A stretch of 64,000 nucleotides of DNA, taken from positions 10,716,292 through 10,780,291 of the forward strand of contig NC_069094.1 of assembly GCF_947172395.1 (NCBI RefSeq). Direction: 5' to 3'. The stretch comes from Bicyclus anynana (Eukaryota > Arthropoda > Insecta > Lepidoptera > Nymphalidae). Under the pieces are notes generated by a model. It saw only the letters and a program-made list of their open reading frames with translations, searched no databases and had not been told where the DNA came from. Below are positions 1-10,957 of this stretch, in pieces (position 1 is the first letter of the stretch; the number at the start of each line of letters is the position of its first letter). A program made the position numbers and the translations under genes.

Positions 1-1440
1 AACTCGTCAGCGCTTGAGAGCTATTGTCAAACTTTGGAAATAATGTGTGCATGTGAGATGTGAGGCCGTGCAATTTATGAATGCCTCGTAAATTGATATG
101 AATTTATAGATACGACCATCTGACATTGCGCGGTTTCACCCGCGTGGTTCCCGTTCCCGTAGGAATATGGGATAATATAGCCTATAGCATTCCTCAGTAA
201 ATGGGCTATCTAACACTGAAAGAATTTTTCAAATCGGACCAGTAGTTACTGAGATTAGCGCGTTCAAGCAAACAAACAAACTCTTTAGCTTAGGAAAGCT
301 TTATATTATTAGTATATAAAAAGTATACAGATAGTTATCGGTATTATCGCAGAAAATAAGCTCTTAAGCTGCGCTTAAGCAGGGTATCATCACCATCATC
401 ATAGTCATCATCATCACCGTTATCATTAGCGATAAGGCCGCCTTTGAATGCTGATCTCTGCCATTGTAGTGTACATAAAGTTTAATATATAAATAAATGA
501 ATCATCATTTTAACTCAATTTGGATTACCAATCAATGATTACTTATTGGCTGGCTAAATCGCAACGCCATATTCCAAAGCAAAAAAAAAGTTACAACCGT
601 CTAGTAATCGACTAATTTCGACGTTATTTCAATAATTGCTAAATGAAAACGGACACTTATTTGATTTAACTTCACACAACTATAACTAATTTCCGTAGTT
701 ACCTACATAAGTAACATAATTAATGGACTGAACATCCATTTGCTTGATTACGCGGTATTGTGGTGGTTTTTAGCTAAGAGCTTTTATGATGTTATTTCCA
801 CGTAATTACGTACACCTATACGTAAAGTTACACCTATTACGGAAAAGTATTTTTCATTTTGCTAATGACATTTGCTTACTTTTCGCAAACTATATTAGTA
901 GATGAATTAATAGACAATGGATACATTGTGGTCGTTTTTTTTTCGAGTTTTAATGTTATTGAGATGTCATCTAAACACTAAACGACGCCGCGCGATGTTT
1001 TATAATCGTAGTCCCGTTTACGCAAGAATACGGGGATAAAATATAGCCTATGACACTTGCAAATAACGTGGCTCTCTAGTGGAATAATAATTTTTAAAAT
1101 CGGTTCAGTATATCCAGAGATTACCCCCTAGTATACCACAATCTATTATTATAGATACCAAAAACTATAGATTTACGAGTCGGTACAGATGCTAAAAACA
1201 TAAGTATAGATTCGATATTAATTTATATTAATAAGAACTTTATTACCATTCTTATTGCTAAGCATATAGATTAGTATAATTGTACTTTTCACTTAACTGT
1301 ATAAAAAAATCAATATGTCTAAATAGGCTGTATGCACTAACATAATAATAATATATGCTCCCGACCGAACTGTTTTTCTTTCAGCCACGGCGGCCAATCT
1401 CATGGTGAGATTAACTATGAGCGAGCAGGAGATATTAGAG
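1..1440. other. AT-rich intergenic DNA with an old interspersed repeat copy
   Basis: I see no host exon here. Positions about 110-310 hold a copy of an interspersed repeat that starts near a 'gacattgcgcggtttcaccc' type head, includes 'atgggctatctaacactga' and ends near a run of 'caaacaaacaaac'. The same repeat is seen at 1966-2040 plus 6442-6540 (split by a LINE) and, inverted, at about 51290-51465. A shorter related head occurs near 980-1130. Simple ATC repeats lie at 388-415. Confidence 0.6.
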
Positions 1441-1700
1441 TGCACAAGTGTGTGCTCGCGCACAGGTGCACTCTCTTTTCCATCACTTTCATAATCCGAT
1501 GGGACGGCAGACCGATACGACCGGTGAAGATCAGGCACATGATGCACGTGGGTGTACCAGCACCGCCGCCTTTTCAACTCCAGGCTGCTATTAAGACTTT
1601 TCTTCTAAAAAAAATACAATAATGTTTTTTTTTGTTAGCCGGGATTCAAACCCTGGACCTCATTCTCCGTAGCTGAACCACGGGACTAATGAGGCAGTTA
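1441..1700 (-). repeat. tRNA-derived SINE (family D)
   Basis: Read on the minus strand this begins near 'cattagtcccgtggttc', has a B-box-like segment 'gggtttgaatccc', and continues to a body ending near 1441. A second copy lies on + at about 18800-19065 with the same order (cattggtcccgtggttcgaa, then the 'gtgcctcggagagcacgtaa' body, then 'tgcacctgtgcttgcacaca'). Both contain a weak open frame that I regard as chance. The hAT element at 1712 inserted just beside the 5' end of this SINE. Confidence 0.7.
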
Positions 1701-2383
1701 ATGCACTAAGTCAGGGTTTCTCAAAGCGGGGTACGGACCCCTAGGGGTTCGCCATTTGACGGCAGGGGATTCGCGACAAGATTTACGTAATGTAATGGTG
1801 GCTTGATAACTGATACCGAGTCAGAATTAAGGTTAAAGTTGTCCAAAATTATTCCTAACATTGAATCTATTTGCGACAAAAAACAAGGACACCCATCACA
1901 TTACTATTACAAAGACATTTGTGTTGATACTATAAGTGTTACCTTTTATTCAAATACTAGCTGACGCTGCGCGGTTGTAGGAAAACAGTAGGGGATAATA
2001 TATAGCCTATATAGCTTTCTTCGATAAATGGGCTATCTAATCTAACGAGAGTGGGGATGAGACCGTGACACGGAAAGCACACGTCTCGTCAAATATAAAG
2101 AAAAAAAGTGTTTTTTGTGCTAATCTATCGTTAAAAACTGTTCAATGAGCTTTAGTAAGAGTAAAAGTCAAATAAGTGTAAAAGTGAGACCAAATTATTA
2201 ACAAACTGACTATAAATTTAGTGTTCAATTCTACCAGATTCACGAAGCAACATTAAAACGGCCATAACGGCCATTGACTTCTACTAATGCGCACAGCTGA
2301 TTGGTCCGTCACCGAAAAATCCAACAGGTAGATACAAACAAACTCTCGCTATCCCGTTCGCACATATCATCAAAACTTCCAAA

Positions 2384-3397
2384 ATGCATTCAAGATCACA
2401 ACTTTCCACAAAAAATAACAGCCCAGCTTCAAACATTACTCGCCGAAAAAAGAACGACACCACACCTGTATTAAGAAAAGAAACCCTAACCCCTAATGAT
2501 TCACAAATGCAAGTGGATGACATATACGGAAACGCAAATCCCGATTCTCTGCCGTTAGAAAGTATCCCACTTGAAAAATTCAGCAAAATACTGGACATAA
2601 AATTTGAAAAAATTAAACAAGACATCATTACGGAAATAACAAATAACCTACAAAGTGAGATAAATAACGGTATATCAAATCTAACATTGGATTTTACAAA
2701 ACGTGTGGAATTACTACTTGCTGACCAAAATATATTAAAAGAAAATATAAATGACCTGAACCTGAAAATTGACTACTTAGAAAAAGAGAATACAAAACTA
2801 TTAGAACAAATAAAAAATTTTGAAAAAAGAATCCACACACAAAATACTGATAATAAGAAGGCCACTGATAGTACGAAAAAAATAGTTTTATATGGACTTA
2901 CCAGCGAATACCATCGTAGTGAGCAGGAACTGCATGACACGGTCATAAACATTTTCTATGACATTCTGAACATTAATCTTGAAGGTTACATCGAAGAACT
3001 ACACTTTGTCGGAAAGTCAAGATACAAGCGTCCACTGGTAATCGAATTAATCAGTAAAAGAATGACAAAATATATCTTAGAGCACCTCACATTCTTCAAA
3101 AACTCGGGATTTTGGATTTCACCATTTCTGTCAAGACAAGAACTTGAAGAAAAAAAAGAACTACACCAAAAATTGCGTTCAGCCCGGCTTAGTGGAAAAC
3201 ACGCAGTGATAAAAGACAATACGTTATACATAAATGGAACTAAAACAAATACACATACATCACAACAAATCCCGATTTTGCTCGAAAACTCCCGAAAAAG
3301 CACAAAAACGCACGACTTATCACAACATAGCGAAACACTTTTTAGTACACAAAGAAATAGTACACTAAGTAATGCAAGATCTACTAATTTTCGTTAG
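2384..3397 (+). CDS. LINE ORF1 protein (coiled coil plus RRM-like, 337 aa)
   Basis: Nucleic-acid-binding ORF1 protein expected to package the element's RNA. Residues about 60-155 are rich in Leu/Ile/Glu/Lys heptads, consistent with a trimerising coiled coil. The next stretch (from 'KKIVLYGL' near residue 166 through 'HFVGKSRYKRPLVIEL') resembles the RRM-like core of L1-type ORF1 proteins, followed by a short basic C-terminal part. I see no CCHC zinc knuckles, so this is the RRM-type rather than the gag-knuckle type of ORF1. It has no internal stop. Its end overlaps the ORF2 start by 26 bases in another frame, which suggests coupled translation. Confidence 0.8.
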   Translation: MHSRSQLSTKNNSPASNITRRKKNDTTPVLRKETLTPNDSQMQVDDIYGNANPDSLPLESIPLEKFSKILDIKFEKIKQDIITEITNNLQSEINNGISNLTLDFTKRVELLLADQNILKENINDLNLKIDYLEKENTKLLEQIKNFEKRIHTQNTDNKKATDSTKKIVLYGLTSEYHRSEQELHDTVINIFYDILNINLEGYIEELHFVGKSRYKRPLVIELISKRMTKYILEHLTFFKNSGFWISPFLSRQELEEKKELHQKLRSARLSGKHAVIKDNTLYINGTKTNTHTSQQIPILLENSRKSTKTHDLSQHSETLFSTQRNSTLSNARSTNFR

Positions 3398-6272
3398 CCA
3401 CACGTCAGAACTAAGTATACTTTATCAAAATATGCAAAGTATTAATAATAAATTACACATCTTTGACGAATTTCTGGAAGAAAATCCATGCCAATGTGTT
3501 TGTATATCTGAGACATGGCTTACGATCGCAAAATTAGACTTAATTCAATTGCGTAATTATTCAATAACAACCGCATACTGTCGGAAAGAACGTGAAGGAG
3601 GCGGAGTGTTAATACTGCTTCAAGACAACATTGAATTCGTTGAGCGCAAGGATATTATGGATATGACAATCGAATATATTATAGAAGTTTGTGCTATAGA
3701 ATTGACCTTATCTAAAACAATTATAATATGCATGTACTGTAATGGTAGAGAGATCGATATTATGCTAAATCAGCTAAGACAAATATTAGAATTAATCTCG
3801 AAAAAATACACGAAAAAACAAATAATACTCGGAGGTGATTTTAACATTGACGTTTTAGAAAATTCAAAAATATCTAATTGTTTAATTAATCTTATGTTAG
3901 AATACAATTTTCATCAACATGTAAATGAACCTACCCGCGTTACTAGCACTTCTTCGACTTGTTTAGACCTAATATTTACCAATTATATAGAAGAGAATAA
4001 GTATGTTTACGTACAAGATTATGGCTTTTCCGATCATAAAGGAACAGTTTATCATAGAAAAGGACCGTCAAAAAAAGTAGTAACTAAATTATTCATAACA
4101 AAAAGAATTTACAGTAAGCCAAACGTTGAAAATTTCAAATCCGAATTAGGTAAAATAAATTGGAATAAAATATTAGAAACACATAAAACAGTAAATGATA
4201 ACTATAATTCATTCCATGAAATAATAACAAATATTTTAAACAAATGCATCCCTCTAAAAAAAATTAAAATAAATACAAAAAGAGTAACTTATCTAACAAA
4301 AGGGATAAAAATTTCATGTAAGAATAAAAGATTATTAAAAATTTTAACTGTACAATCAAAAAGCAAAATTCTTAAAAATTACTATAAAAAGTACGCCAAA
4401 GTACTGAAACAGTCGGTATACAAGTCGAAAAAAATAAATAATATTAAACAAATGGCACGGTCAAACAACATTACAAAATCTATGTGGCAAATAGTAAGAA
4501 ATTGTACAAATAAAAACGCTAATAGAACAAGACCAAACTCGAACATCAAATTGAAAGTCCACAATAAGCTAACGTCGGATACGAATGAGACAGCAAACGC
4601 ATTCAATACATATTTCGCGTCTGTGGGAGGGGGCGCTCGCGACGACACCGCAAGCGGCCGGCCAGTGACAATATGCAATCAGAACGAAAACAGCATGTTC
4701 CTGCGCCTAGTCGAACCGCGTGAAATGTATGACATTATACGTAAATTAAAAAATAAAAATAGTTGCGGTATTGACCATATACCACCATCGCTACTAAGAA
4801 AATGTGCGAAAGAATTAACACCACCACTATACTTACTAGTTAATCAGTCATTTATCGACGGAATATTTCCTGAACGCTTAAAAAAATCTATCATAAGACC
4901 GGTGTATAAAAAGGGCGCCAAAACGGACCCAAGCAACTATCGACCCATAGCTTTACTCCCAGCAACATCAAAGATATTTGAGACAGCTATGTGTAGACGA
5001 CTAAACTCGTATTGTGAAAAATTTAAAATCTTTGATGAAAGCCAAAACGGCTTCAGAAAGGATCGCAGTACGACGTTGGCTGTCTATAAATTTATACAAG
5101 AAGCAATTAACATTTTAAACAGAAAAAATTACGCAATAGGGTTAATGCTAGATATGTCCAAAGCATATGACAAAGTACAATACAGTATTTTACTTAATAA
5201 ACTATATGGCATAGGAATACGCGGAATACCACACGCGTGGTTTAAATCATATTTAGAAAATCGCGAACAATATGTTGAAATTGAACAATGTGATCAAAAA
5301 ACGGGACAAATTAACTACACTAGATCAGACGTAATAAAAATGACTAACTCAATACCCCAAGGAAGCGTTCTTGGGTGTATTCTGTTTTTAATTTATATCA
5401 ATGACTTGCCGAAAATCCTTGACGAATATTGTGTATTATTTGCGGATGACATTTCTTTATTATTATCTTTTTCAAATGACATTAACTTAAATGACAAATT
5501 AAATAATCTACTCAATGACATAATTAAATGGATGAATGTTCATAATTTAGAAATAAATTTTAATAAGACGAAAATAATTCAATTCAGACCATATCAAAAA
5601 ACAGAATTAAATATCAAATTTTCCTATAATGACATAAATATTGAATGTGTTGACAGTTTAACTTTTTTAGGTATAGAAATTGACACTCATTTAAATTGGA
5701 AAAATCATATACACAAAACGAAAAATAAATTATCGAAATTTATATATGGACTTAAAGAATTAAAAAGAACCACTGACATGAAAACTGCATTAGCTGCATT
5801 TTATGCCTATGGGTACGCGTGGTTAAGGTATGGGGTAATCCTTTGGGGAAATAGCACAAACGCCCAAGATTTGTTTATACTTCAAAAAAAGTGTATACGC
5901 ATCCTCGTACATATAAGTAAGACTGAATCATGCCAACCGTATTTCAAACGACTAAAAATATTGACCCTGCCCTGCATATATATTTTTGAAATATGTAAAT
6001 TTGTGAGAAAAAATTTTCATTTTTACGAAAAAGTCGATAACTCTTATAAACCACGGCGCTTCCGCGAAAAAAACGAAAATAAACTAATTTACCCTCTTTC
6101 AAAATTAATACTCCACAGCTCCGGCCCATACGCAATGTCAATAAAAATTTACAACAACCTTCCAGACCGTATACGTAATGAGGCGAAAGATATTGCTTTC
6201 AAAAAGAAATTAAGGGACTTTCTGGTCGAAAAGTGCTATTACACGGTGAATGACTACTTGAATAACAAATAA
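3372..6272 (+). CDS. LINE ORF2: endonuclease and reverse transcriptase (966 aa)
   Basis: The enzyme for target-primed reverse transcription. An N-terminal APE-like endonuclease is shown by 'LYQNMQS' (about residue 17-23), 'SETWL' (46-50, catalytic Glu), 'GGDFNID' (about 155) and 'DYGFSDHKG' (about 217-225, SDH triad). The reverse transcriptase follows: 'RPVYKKG', 'NYRPIALLP', 'LMLDMSKAYDKV', 'SIPQGSVLG' and the catalytic 'FADD' near residue 690, then 'FLGIEID'. The C-terminus carries no RNase H motif and no clear zinc knuckle. The frame is uninterrupted over 966 codons, so the copy may be young or recently active. Confidence 0.93.
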   Translation: MQDLLIFVSHTSELSILYQNMQSINNKLHIFDEFLEENPCQCVCISETWLTIAKLDLIQLRNYSITTAYCRKEREGGGVLILLQDNIEFVERKDIMDMTIEYIIEVCAIELTLSKTIIICMYCNGREIDIMLNQLRQILELISKKYTKKQIILGGDFNIDVLENSKISNCLINLMLEYNFHQHVNEPTRVTSTSSTCLDLIFTNYIEENKYVYVQDYGFSDHKGTVYHRKGPSKKVVTKLFITKRIYSKPNVENFKSELGKINWNKILETHKTVNDNYNSFHEIITNILNKCIPLKKIKINTKRVTYLTKGIKISCKNKRLLKILTVQSKSKILKNYYKKYAKVLKQSVYKSKKINNIKQMARSNNITKSMWQIVRNCTNKNANRTRPNSNIKLKVHNKLTSDTNETANAFNTYFASVGGGARDDTASGRPVTICNQNENSMFLRLVEPREMYDIIRKLKNKNSCGIDHIPPSLLRKCAKELTPPLYLLVNQSFIDGIFPERLKKSIIRPVYKKGAKTDPSNYRPIALLPATSKIFETAMCRRLNSYCEKFKIFDESQNGFRKDRSTTLAVYKFIQEAINILNRKNYAIGLMLDMSKAYDKVQYSILLNKLYGIGIRGIPHAWFKSYLENREQYVEIEQCDQKTGQINYTRSDVIKMTNSIPQGSVLGCILFLIYINDLPKILDEYCVLFADDISLLLSFSNDINLNDKLNNLLNDIIKWMNVHNLEINFNKTKIIQFRPYQKTELNIKFSYNDINIECVDSLTFLGIEIDTHLNWKNHIHKTKNKLSKFIYGLKELKRTTDMKTALAAFYAYGYAWLRYGVILWGNSTNAQDLFILQKKCIRILVHISKTESCQPYFKRLKILTLPCIYIFEICKFVRKNFHFYEKVDNSYKPRRFREKNENKLIYPLSKLILHSSGPYAMSIKIYNNLPDRIRNEAKDIAFKKKLRDFLVEKCYYTVNDYLNNK

Positions 6273-6896
6273 AAACAAAAAATAAAATCGGTCTCCCTAT
6301 CACTCACTCGACAAAAGGCTACGCCCAAACTGGGTATCCATAACTTGCATTATGTAATAAAATGTAACTTGTAATTATTATTATTATATTGTATAATGTA
6401 ATGTATGGTATTGCTTGATATTAAATAAATAAATAAATAAATAACACTGAAAGAATTTTTCAAATCGGACCAGTAGTTCCTGAGATTAGCGCGTTCAATC
6501 AAACAAACAAACTCTTCAGCTTTATATATTAGTATAGAAAAACCTCATTTTCTTCAACAGTAAAATTATTTATTTTCTTTGGGGTAAGGGGGGGGGGGGG
6601 GGGGAATTTTCATTAGTTAGTAAGAGGTTCGCTGTCACTTGGAAATTTTAACAGGGGTTCATGGTGCCGAATGTTTGAGAAACCCTGCACTAAGTTAATA
6701 GACTCGTATTAAATACACGTATGCTTAAATATTATATTAAATGAACGTACATTACACGAAACATTAACACACCTATATATATGTTTGCCGGATGTTAATA
6801 GTAGGCCGCCAACGGGCCAAGTCAACACGTTTATTGGACTGCTGATACGGTAGTATTGTACACCCGGTTATCCAATCTGTCCGGAAATATACAGCA

Positions 6897-7702
6897 ATAT
6901 ACGTTATAGTCTAAGAGCCAGTGAACCCCAGACCTTCGTCATTTTATAAAAGCTGAAAGCTTGTCAGCTCATGCTTCTTCCATTAGGAAAAAAGAAAGAA
7001 AGAAAAATGCGTTTATTTCGAAATTATACCACACATCACAATATCTCCAGTACACCAGGACATCCAGGACCATACCCTGCGATGTGTGGCATAACCCAGA
7101 AAATTTCCCCAGCTCAGCACAATGCTACGTGACCATTTTAATTAGGACACGTAGCGCTGATTTTCTGTTGGAAACACAGATTGGGTTAACGCCACGAACA
7201 CAGCCAACACAGCATTAGTAAGTAGCCAATTATAAACTTTGGACCGTAGTGGCTTTGGGAGGTAGCAGGTTTCAAGGGTCTTGACCCTCAACCGTCTAAG
7301 TACAAAATGTAATTTTTTTTTATGTTTTTCTCGGCATAAAATGAGAAATTACATTCCCAGTCGCCAGTCACTTAGCTTCGCGGCAACCCTTCTAAAAACA
7401 CTATTTAATTTGAAACTTCAAGGGTCTCTAGCAAAGGGTTGCCATGTAGCCAAATGTCTGGAGAGTGGGGATAACATTCCTTATATTTGCCGGTAAAAAT
7501 ATTAAAAAAAATACACTTAAATACTTAGACGGTTGAGGGTCTAGACCCTTGAAACCTGCTATCACCCAAAGCCACCACGGTTCAAACTCCATAGTAGGTT
7601 ACGGCTACGGTACTCATCTATAGTAGGAGCATGAGCTGCAGACTATCAGCTTTTATAAAATGACGTCGGTCTGGCTGTCGCTGGCTCTCCGTCTATATAC
7701 GT
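6897..7702. mobile_element. Foldback element with two nested inverted repeats
   Basis: Outer arms: 6910-6980 ('gagccagtg...cattttataaaagctgaa...cagctcatgc') pairs with 7616-7690 read in reverse. Inner arms: about 7240-7305 ('gtggctttgggaggtagcag' onward to 'caaccgtctaagta') pairs with 7524-7590. The left interval between outer and inner arms is about 250 bp and the right one about 25 bp, so DNA was inserted or lost on one side. No transposase is visible. The family is unknown to me. Confidence 0.75.
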
Positions 7703-7861
7703 GTTAACCGGATATGTTCGTGACACGGGTTCGACTCAATATTCCGATTCTGTAAACTAATACCTTCGTATTTCACGTAATACTCTTATCAGTCGCGCAC
7801 ACGAGTTGGTAGTTCTTATTCAAGCTTTTTTTTCATCAGGTACTTACCAAATGTTAAATAA

Positions 7862-8060
7862 TAAATTACCTTACCTTACCTTATCAGCCGATAGACGTCC
7901 ACTGCTGGACATAGGTCTCTTGCATGGACCTCCAAACACAACGGTCTCGAACCGCCAGCATCCAGCAGCTCCCCGCAACCCGCTTGATATCCTCGGTCCA
8001 CCTGGTGGGGGTCCGACGAATAATACGTTGAAGGAAAAACATCGTGAGGAAACCTGCATA
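7862..8060 (-). mobile_element. RTE-type LINE 3' end fragment (inverted)
   Basis: The minus strand reads the tail of the same reverse-transcriptase C-terminus seen at 10960 and 13974 (consensus 'TRWTDDIKRVAG', 'WMQVAQ', 'KAYVLQWTSIG'). Several positions differ and it is truncated. Confidence 0.7.
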
Positions 8061-8250
8061 CTTGAAAACTTCTCTTTCTTTTTTTTTAATTCTCTACGTT
8101 TGTGAAGTCTGTCAATCTCTGTCAGTCTCTGTCAATCAATCAGTCTGCATTGAGCCAGCGTGATGGACTATTGGCCTAACCCCTCTCATTCTGAGAGGAG
8201 ACTCGTGCTCAACAGTGAGCTGTAAATGGGTTGTTAATGATGATGATTAT
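8060..8250 (+). repeat. Family A SINE, 5'-truncated
   Basis: It contains 'catcgtgaggaaacctgcat', 'tgagccagcgtgatggacta', 'ctcattctgagaggagactc' and ends with 'atgggttgttaatgatgatg'. It lacks the tRNA-like head of the full copy at 25340. Confidence 0.7.
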
Positions 8251-9225
8251 TATAAAAAAGCAAGAATTTTATTGATTGTTTGTTTGCATTGAATAGGAAC
8301 TGAAACTACTGAACCTATTTGAAAATTTTAACTGTTAGGAAAAGAAAGCGTTAGCGATGTGTTCTGTGTTTTTAGCAGTCTCCGTGAATAACAAAATCTT
8401 TAGCCACGAATAAAGGAATTGGGTTGCAATTTTAAATCCGCAATTAGAAAAAACGCCAATAGAGGAAGCGTTATTAAAGAGCTTTTAGTTTAAATATATC
8501 TTTTTGTCTTGAACACCATCTACATTATCACAATAAAAGCTCATTCTAACTTGATAAAGAACCCTTGGAAATGACACGATAACAGAAACCATGAAAATTG
8601 TGTACTACGCCATCTAGCAGTGACAAGCTGTCTTGTAGTTCGAGCAACTAGATGGCGCTTGTAACAAGGCGAAGGAGTTTCCTTTTCCGATGAAATGTTG
8701 TAGGTGGCATTAGAAAACCACCTATATTTATGGCTGAAACTTGCTTAAAAAATTGCGTCAGGGGCAGCGCCGTCGAATTATCGTAAGCGACATAAGGCTA
8801 TGGAATTATAAGCAATTTTAATACAATGAAACATTACACTTTGGGTAACAGAACGACCCATTTTGACTTCCCCCTCTAAACCGTCCTATACTGCTTAGCT
8901 TTTTTCTCTCATTTATTTATTAGTCCTTTTTTTAATTCTTAACAATGTTGATATAAAAATAAAATACAAAACACTATTAAATAGACTGCTTAGTATATCT
9001 TTAGTAACTTGTAAGTACGTATATATGTATTCTGTGATAAAACTAATTTTAAAATTTTAGTGTATCCGGCAGTAACATCTAAATCTAAAAGGATTTGATA
9101 TTTTGAGCGCAAGCGACATACCTACCTATGTTATTGTTAATATGGGATAGTAGGTAGGTATGAGTAACATACAGGTTAAATTGTAAAGTCCGGTCTCCCA
9201 TTTACCTGTCATTGTCAGGTTAGGT
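8251..9225. other. Unassigned AT-rich DNA
   Basis: I see no exon, no clear terminal repeats and no tandem array in this stretch. Frames are short and AT-biased. Confidence 0.5.
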
Positions 9226-9229
9226 TATC

Positions 9230-9535
9230 ATTAACAACCCATATTAGGCTTACTGTTGAGCACGAGCCTCCTCATAAAATGAGAGGGAATAAGAAATAGG
9301 CTAATAGTCCACCACGCAGGCCCAATACGGATTGGCAGACTTCTCACATGTAGAGAATTAGGAAAATTCTCAGGTATGCAGGTGTCCTCACGATGTTATT
9401 CCTTCAGCGTTTAAGTTCTGATATTTTTTTAAAAATGAACATAATTGAAAAGTTAGAAATGCATGCCCCGGACGGGACTCGATCCTGCGCCCTCCAAATC
9501 GAAGGCAGAGGTCATATTCACTAGGCTATAATGCT
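9230..9535 (-). repeat. Family A SINE (minus orientation)
   Basis: The element runs from a tail 'catattaggcttactgttga' to the tRNA-like head ending near 'tcactaggctataatgc'. The body segments 'ggcagacttctcacatgtag' and 'gaaggcagaggtcatattca' match the other copies. Confidence 0.75.
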
Positions 9536-9545
9536 AGCCACAAAC

Positions 9546-9690
9546 GGTCAATTATTCTCACGTTTCAATTATAGTCGTGGGTACTACCACGATTATAATT
9601 GATCGTGTGTTGGTCATTACTTGTACAGTATGCCGCGTGGGTACTTCCGTTTGCTTTTCAGAAACGTGAGAATAATTGACCGTCAATGGC
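9546..9690. mobile_element. MITE with about 22-bp terminal inverted repeats (copy 1)
   Basis: The left end 'ggtcaattattctcacgttt' and right end 'aaacgtgagaataattgacc' are reverse complements. The inside carries 'atagtcgtgggtactaccac' and 'gatcgtgtgttggtcattac'. A second copy in the opposite orientation is at about 13625-13765 beside a homeobox exon. Confidence 0.85.
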
Positions 9691-9937
9691 GACCTTAAAA
9701 AGCTCACGATGTAACCATTTTTATCTTTTATTATTACAAAAAATATCCATGTAGTACAGAATAAAGATTAATTATAATATTATTATAATCACTCTAATCT
9801 AGCCGTCAGAAAAAATTCGGGATGAAGGCAAGAGACCTTATGGATTGACGCTGCACGCTGGTTCCCTGGGAAATTGGGTGGGCCCTAATATGGGACCCTA
9901 CATACGTTGACACACTATCACCGTGTCATATCAGAAA

Positions 9938-10030
9938 TCCGGTATCGGAAACGAAGTCAGCTTCGTTTCCGGTCTTGATACCGGACTACTTGTCACTTAC
10001 CGGTATCAGATACCGGTAAGTGACAAGTAG
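9938..10030. repeat. Cluster of perfect hairpin palindromes
   Basis: 9986-10006 and 10010-10030 are perfect 21-bp inverted arms around a 3-base loop (left arm starts ctacttgtcacttaccgg). Just upstream lies a second palindrome with arms ggaaacgaag and cttcgtttcc. Its own flanks, 'ccggtatc' and 'gataccgg', also pair. Confidence 0.85.
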
Positions 10031-10584
10031 GCCCCTCTGACTGTGAGTTACATATTTGTTCCTTTTCAAAAAAATCTCCGAATCTTTTTTGGCTAATTTT
10101 TTGCGTAAAGGACCAGCTAGCTATTCAGCGCAGAAATGCAGCAGTATTCTTGCCACCTTACTACGTGGACATGATTTGTTTAGTTTTTAGGATAAGTTAG
10201 CATATGTTTTGTATTGTATTCTCTTTCAATTAAAAAAATACATATTAATAAAATCTTACTTTTTACTGTCCTAAATTAGTGTCTACGTTGCACCTGTGCA
10301 TTAGCAGGGGCGGGCCATTAGGTATATGATAAATCGAACTAGCTGAAGCAATTTCGAAGAATTTAGGTCAAGTACATTTTTTAAATCTGGTCATCTTAAT
10401 GAACGAAAAATAATTATTGCATTCAAAGCTTCTTCTACAAAACAAATAAAAAAATATTTTTAAAAATAGTATTATGATACATTGGTAATCCGCAATGTAT
10501 AACAAAAATTAGATCTTTAAAATCTTAATTACAACAGTTACAACATTGAAAAAACTGATTCAAGAAAGAAAAATTTGAAAAATT

Positions 10585-10712
10585 CGAAAAGAAAATATAA
10601 CTTGGTCACCCTAGAGATTTTTGGAAAACTATTCAAATTAGTTTTAGTTAATTAGGTGGTGTATCTACCATATGCGTATTATCCATTAATTACGGGACAC
10701 CCTATATATAAC
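10585..10712. repeat. Interspersed repeat fragment with 'ggtcaccctag' end
   Basis: The segment from 'taacttggtcaccctagaga' to 'gggacaccctatata' matches 13305-13417 ('ctgggtcaccctagggattt' to 'gaacaccctgtata'). An inverted 'gggtgaccaagttat' at about 12925 could be the other end of the second copy. Confidence 0.6.
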
Positions 10713-10957
10713 AGAGGCGTAGCTACTGATATCAGCCGTATCAGCGATACGGGGTCCCCGCACTACAGGGGACACTTACATGTAAAAGCAAAAATTAGTA
10801 AAATGTAGATAATCCACAATCTCTTTTTTTCCCTGGTTATGCATTCCCCAGAAGTTGGAAACATCCTATATTTATTTTAAGAAAGCATTTTTGTTTCATG
10901 TGTATGAAATCTTTACCCTTCATTCCTTCCAAGTAGTTTTGATACCTAACTAACTAA

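Larger units (their letters stand above)
2041..6441 (+). mobile_element. Full-length-looking non-LTR retrotransposon (LINE), nested
   Basis: A two-ORF non-LTR element with a 5' leader from about 2041, ORF1, ORF2 and a short 3' end with tandem TAAA repeats (6420-6443). The insertion point is exact. The left flank ends 'gggctatctaa' at 2040 and the right flank resumes 'cactgaaagaattttt' at 6445, and the uninterrupted sequence is present at about 203-227. Any target duplication is at most 2-4 bases (taa). ORF1 resembles the coiled-coil/RRM type. ORF2 has an APE-type endonuclease and a reverse transcriptase with no RNase H visible. I place it in the Jockey/CR1 broad group without choosing a clade. 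Confidence 0.88.
1704..6695. mobile_element. hAT-type DNA transposon with 8-bp target duplication (non-autonomous shell)
   Basis: An identical 8-bp direct repeat, cactaagt, sits at 1704-1711 and 6688-6695. Immediately inside are inverted ends: left 'cagggtttctcaaa' from 1712, right 'tttgagaaaccctg' ending at 6687. An 8-bp target duplication with ends beginning CAG is the hAT signature. The hAT's own DNA is only about 1712-1965 and 6541-6687 and encodes no transposase. The rest is later insertions: the split interspersed repeat and, inside it, a LINE. Confidence 0.9.
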
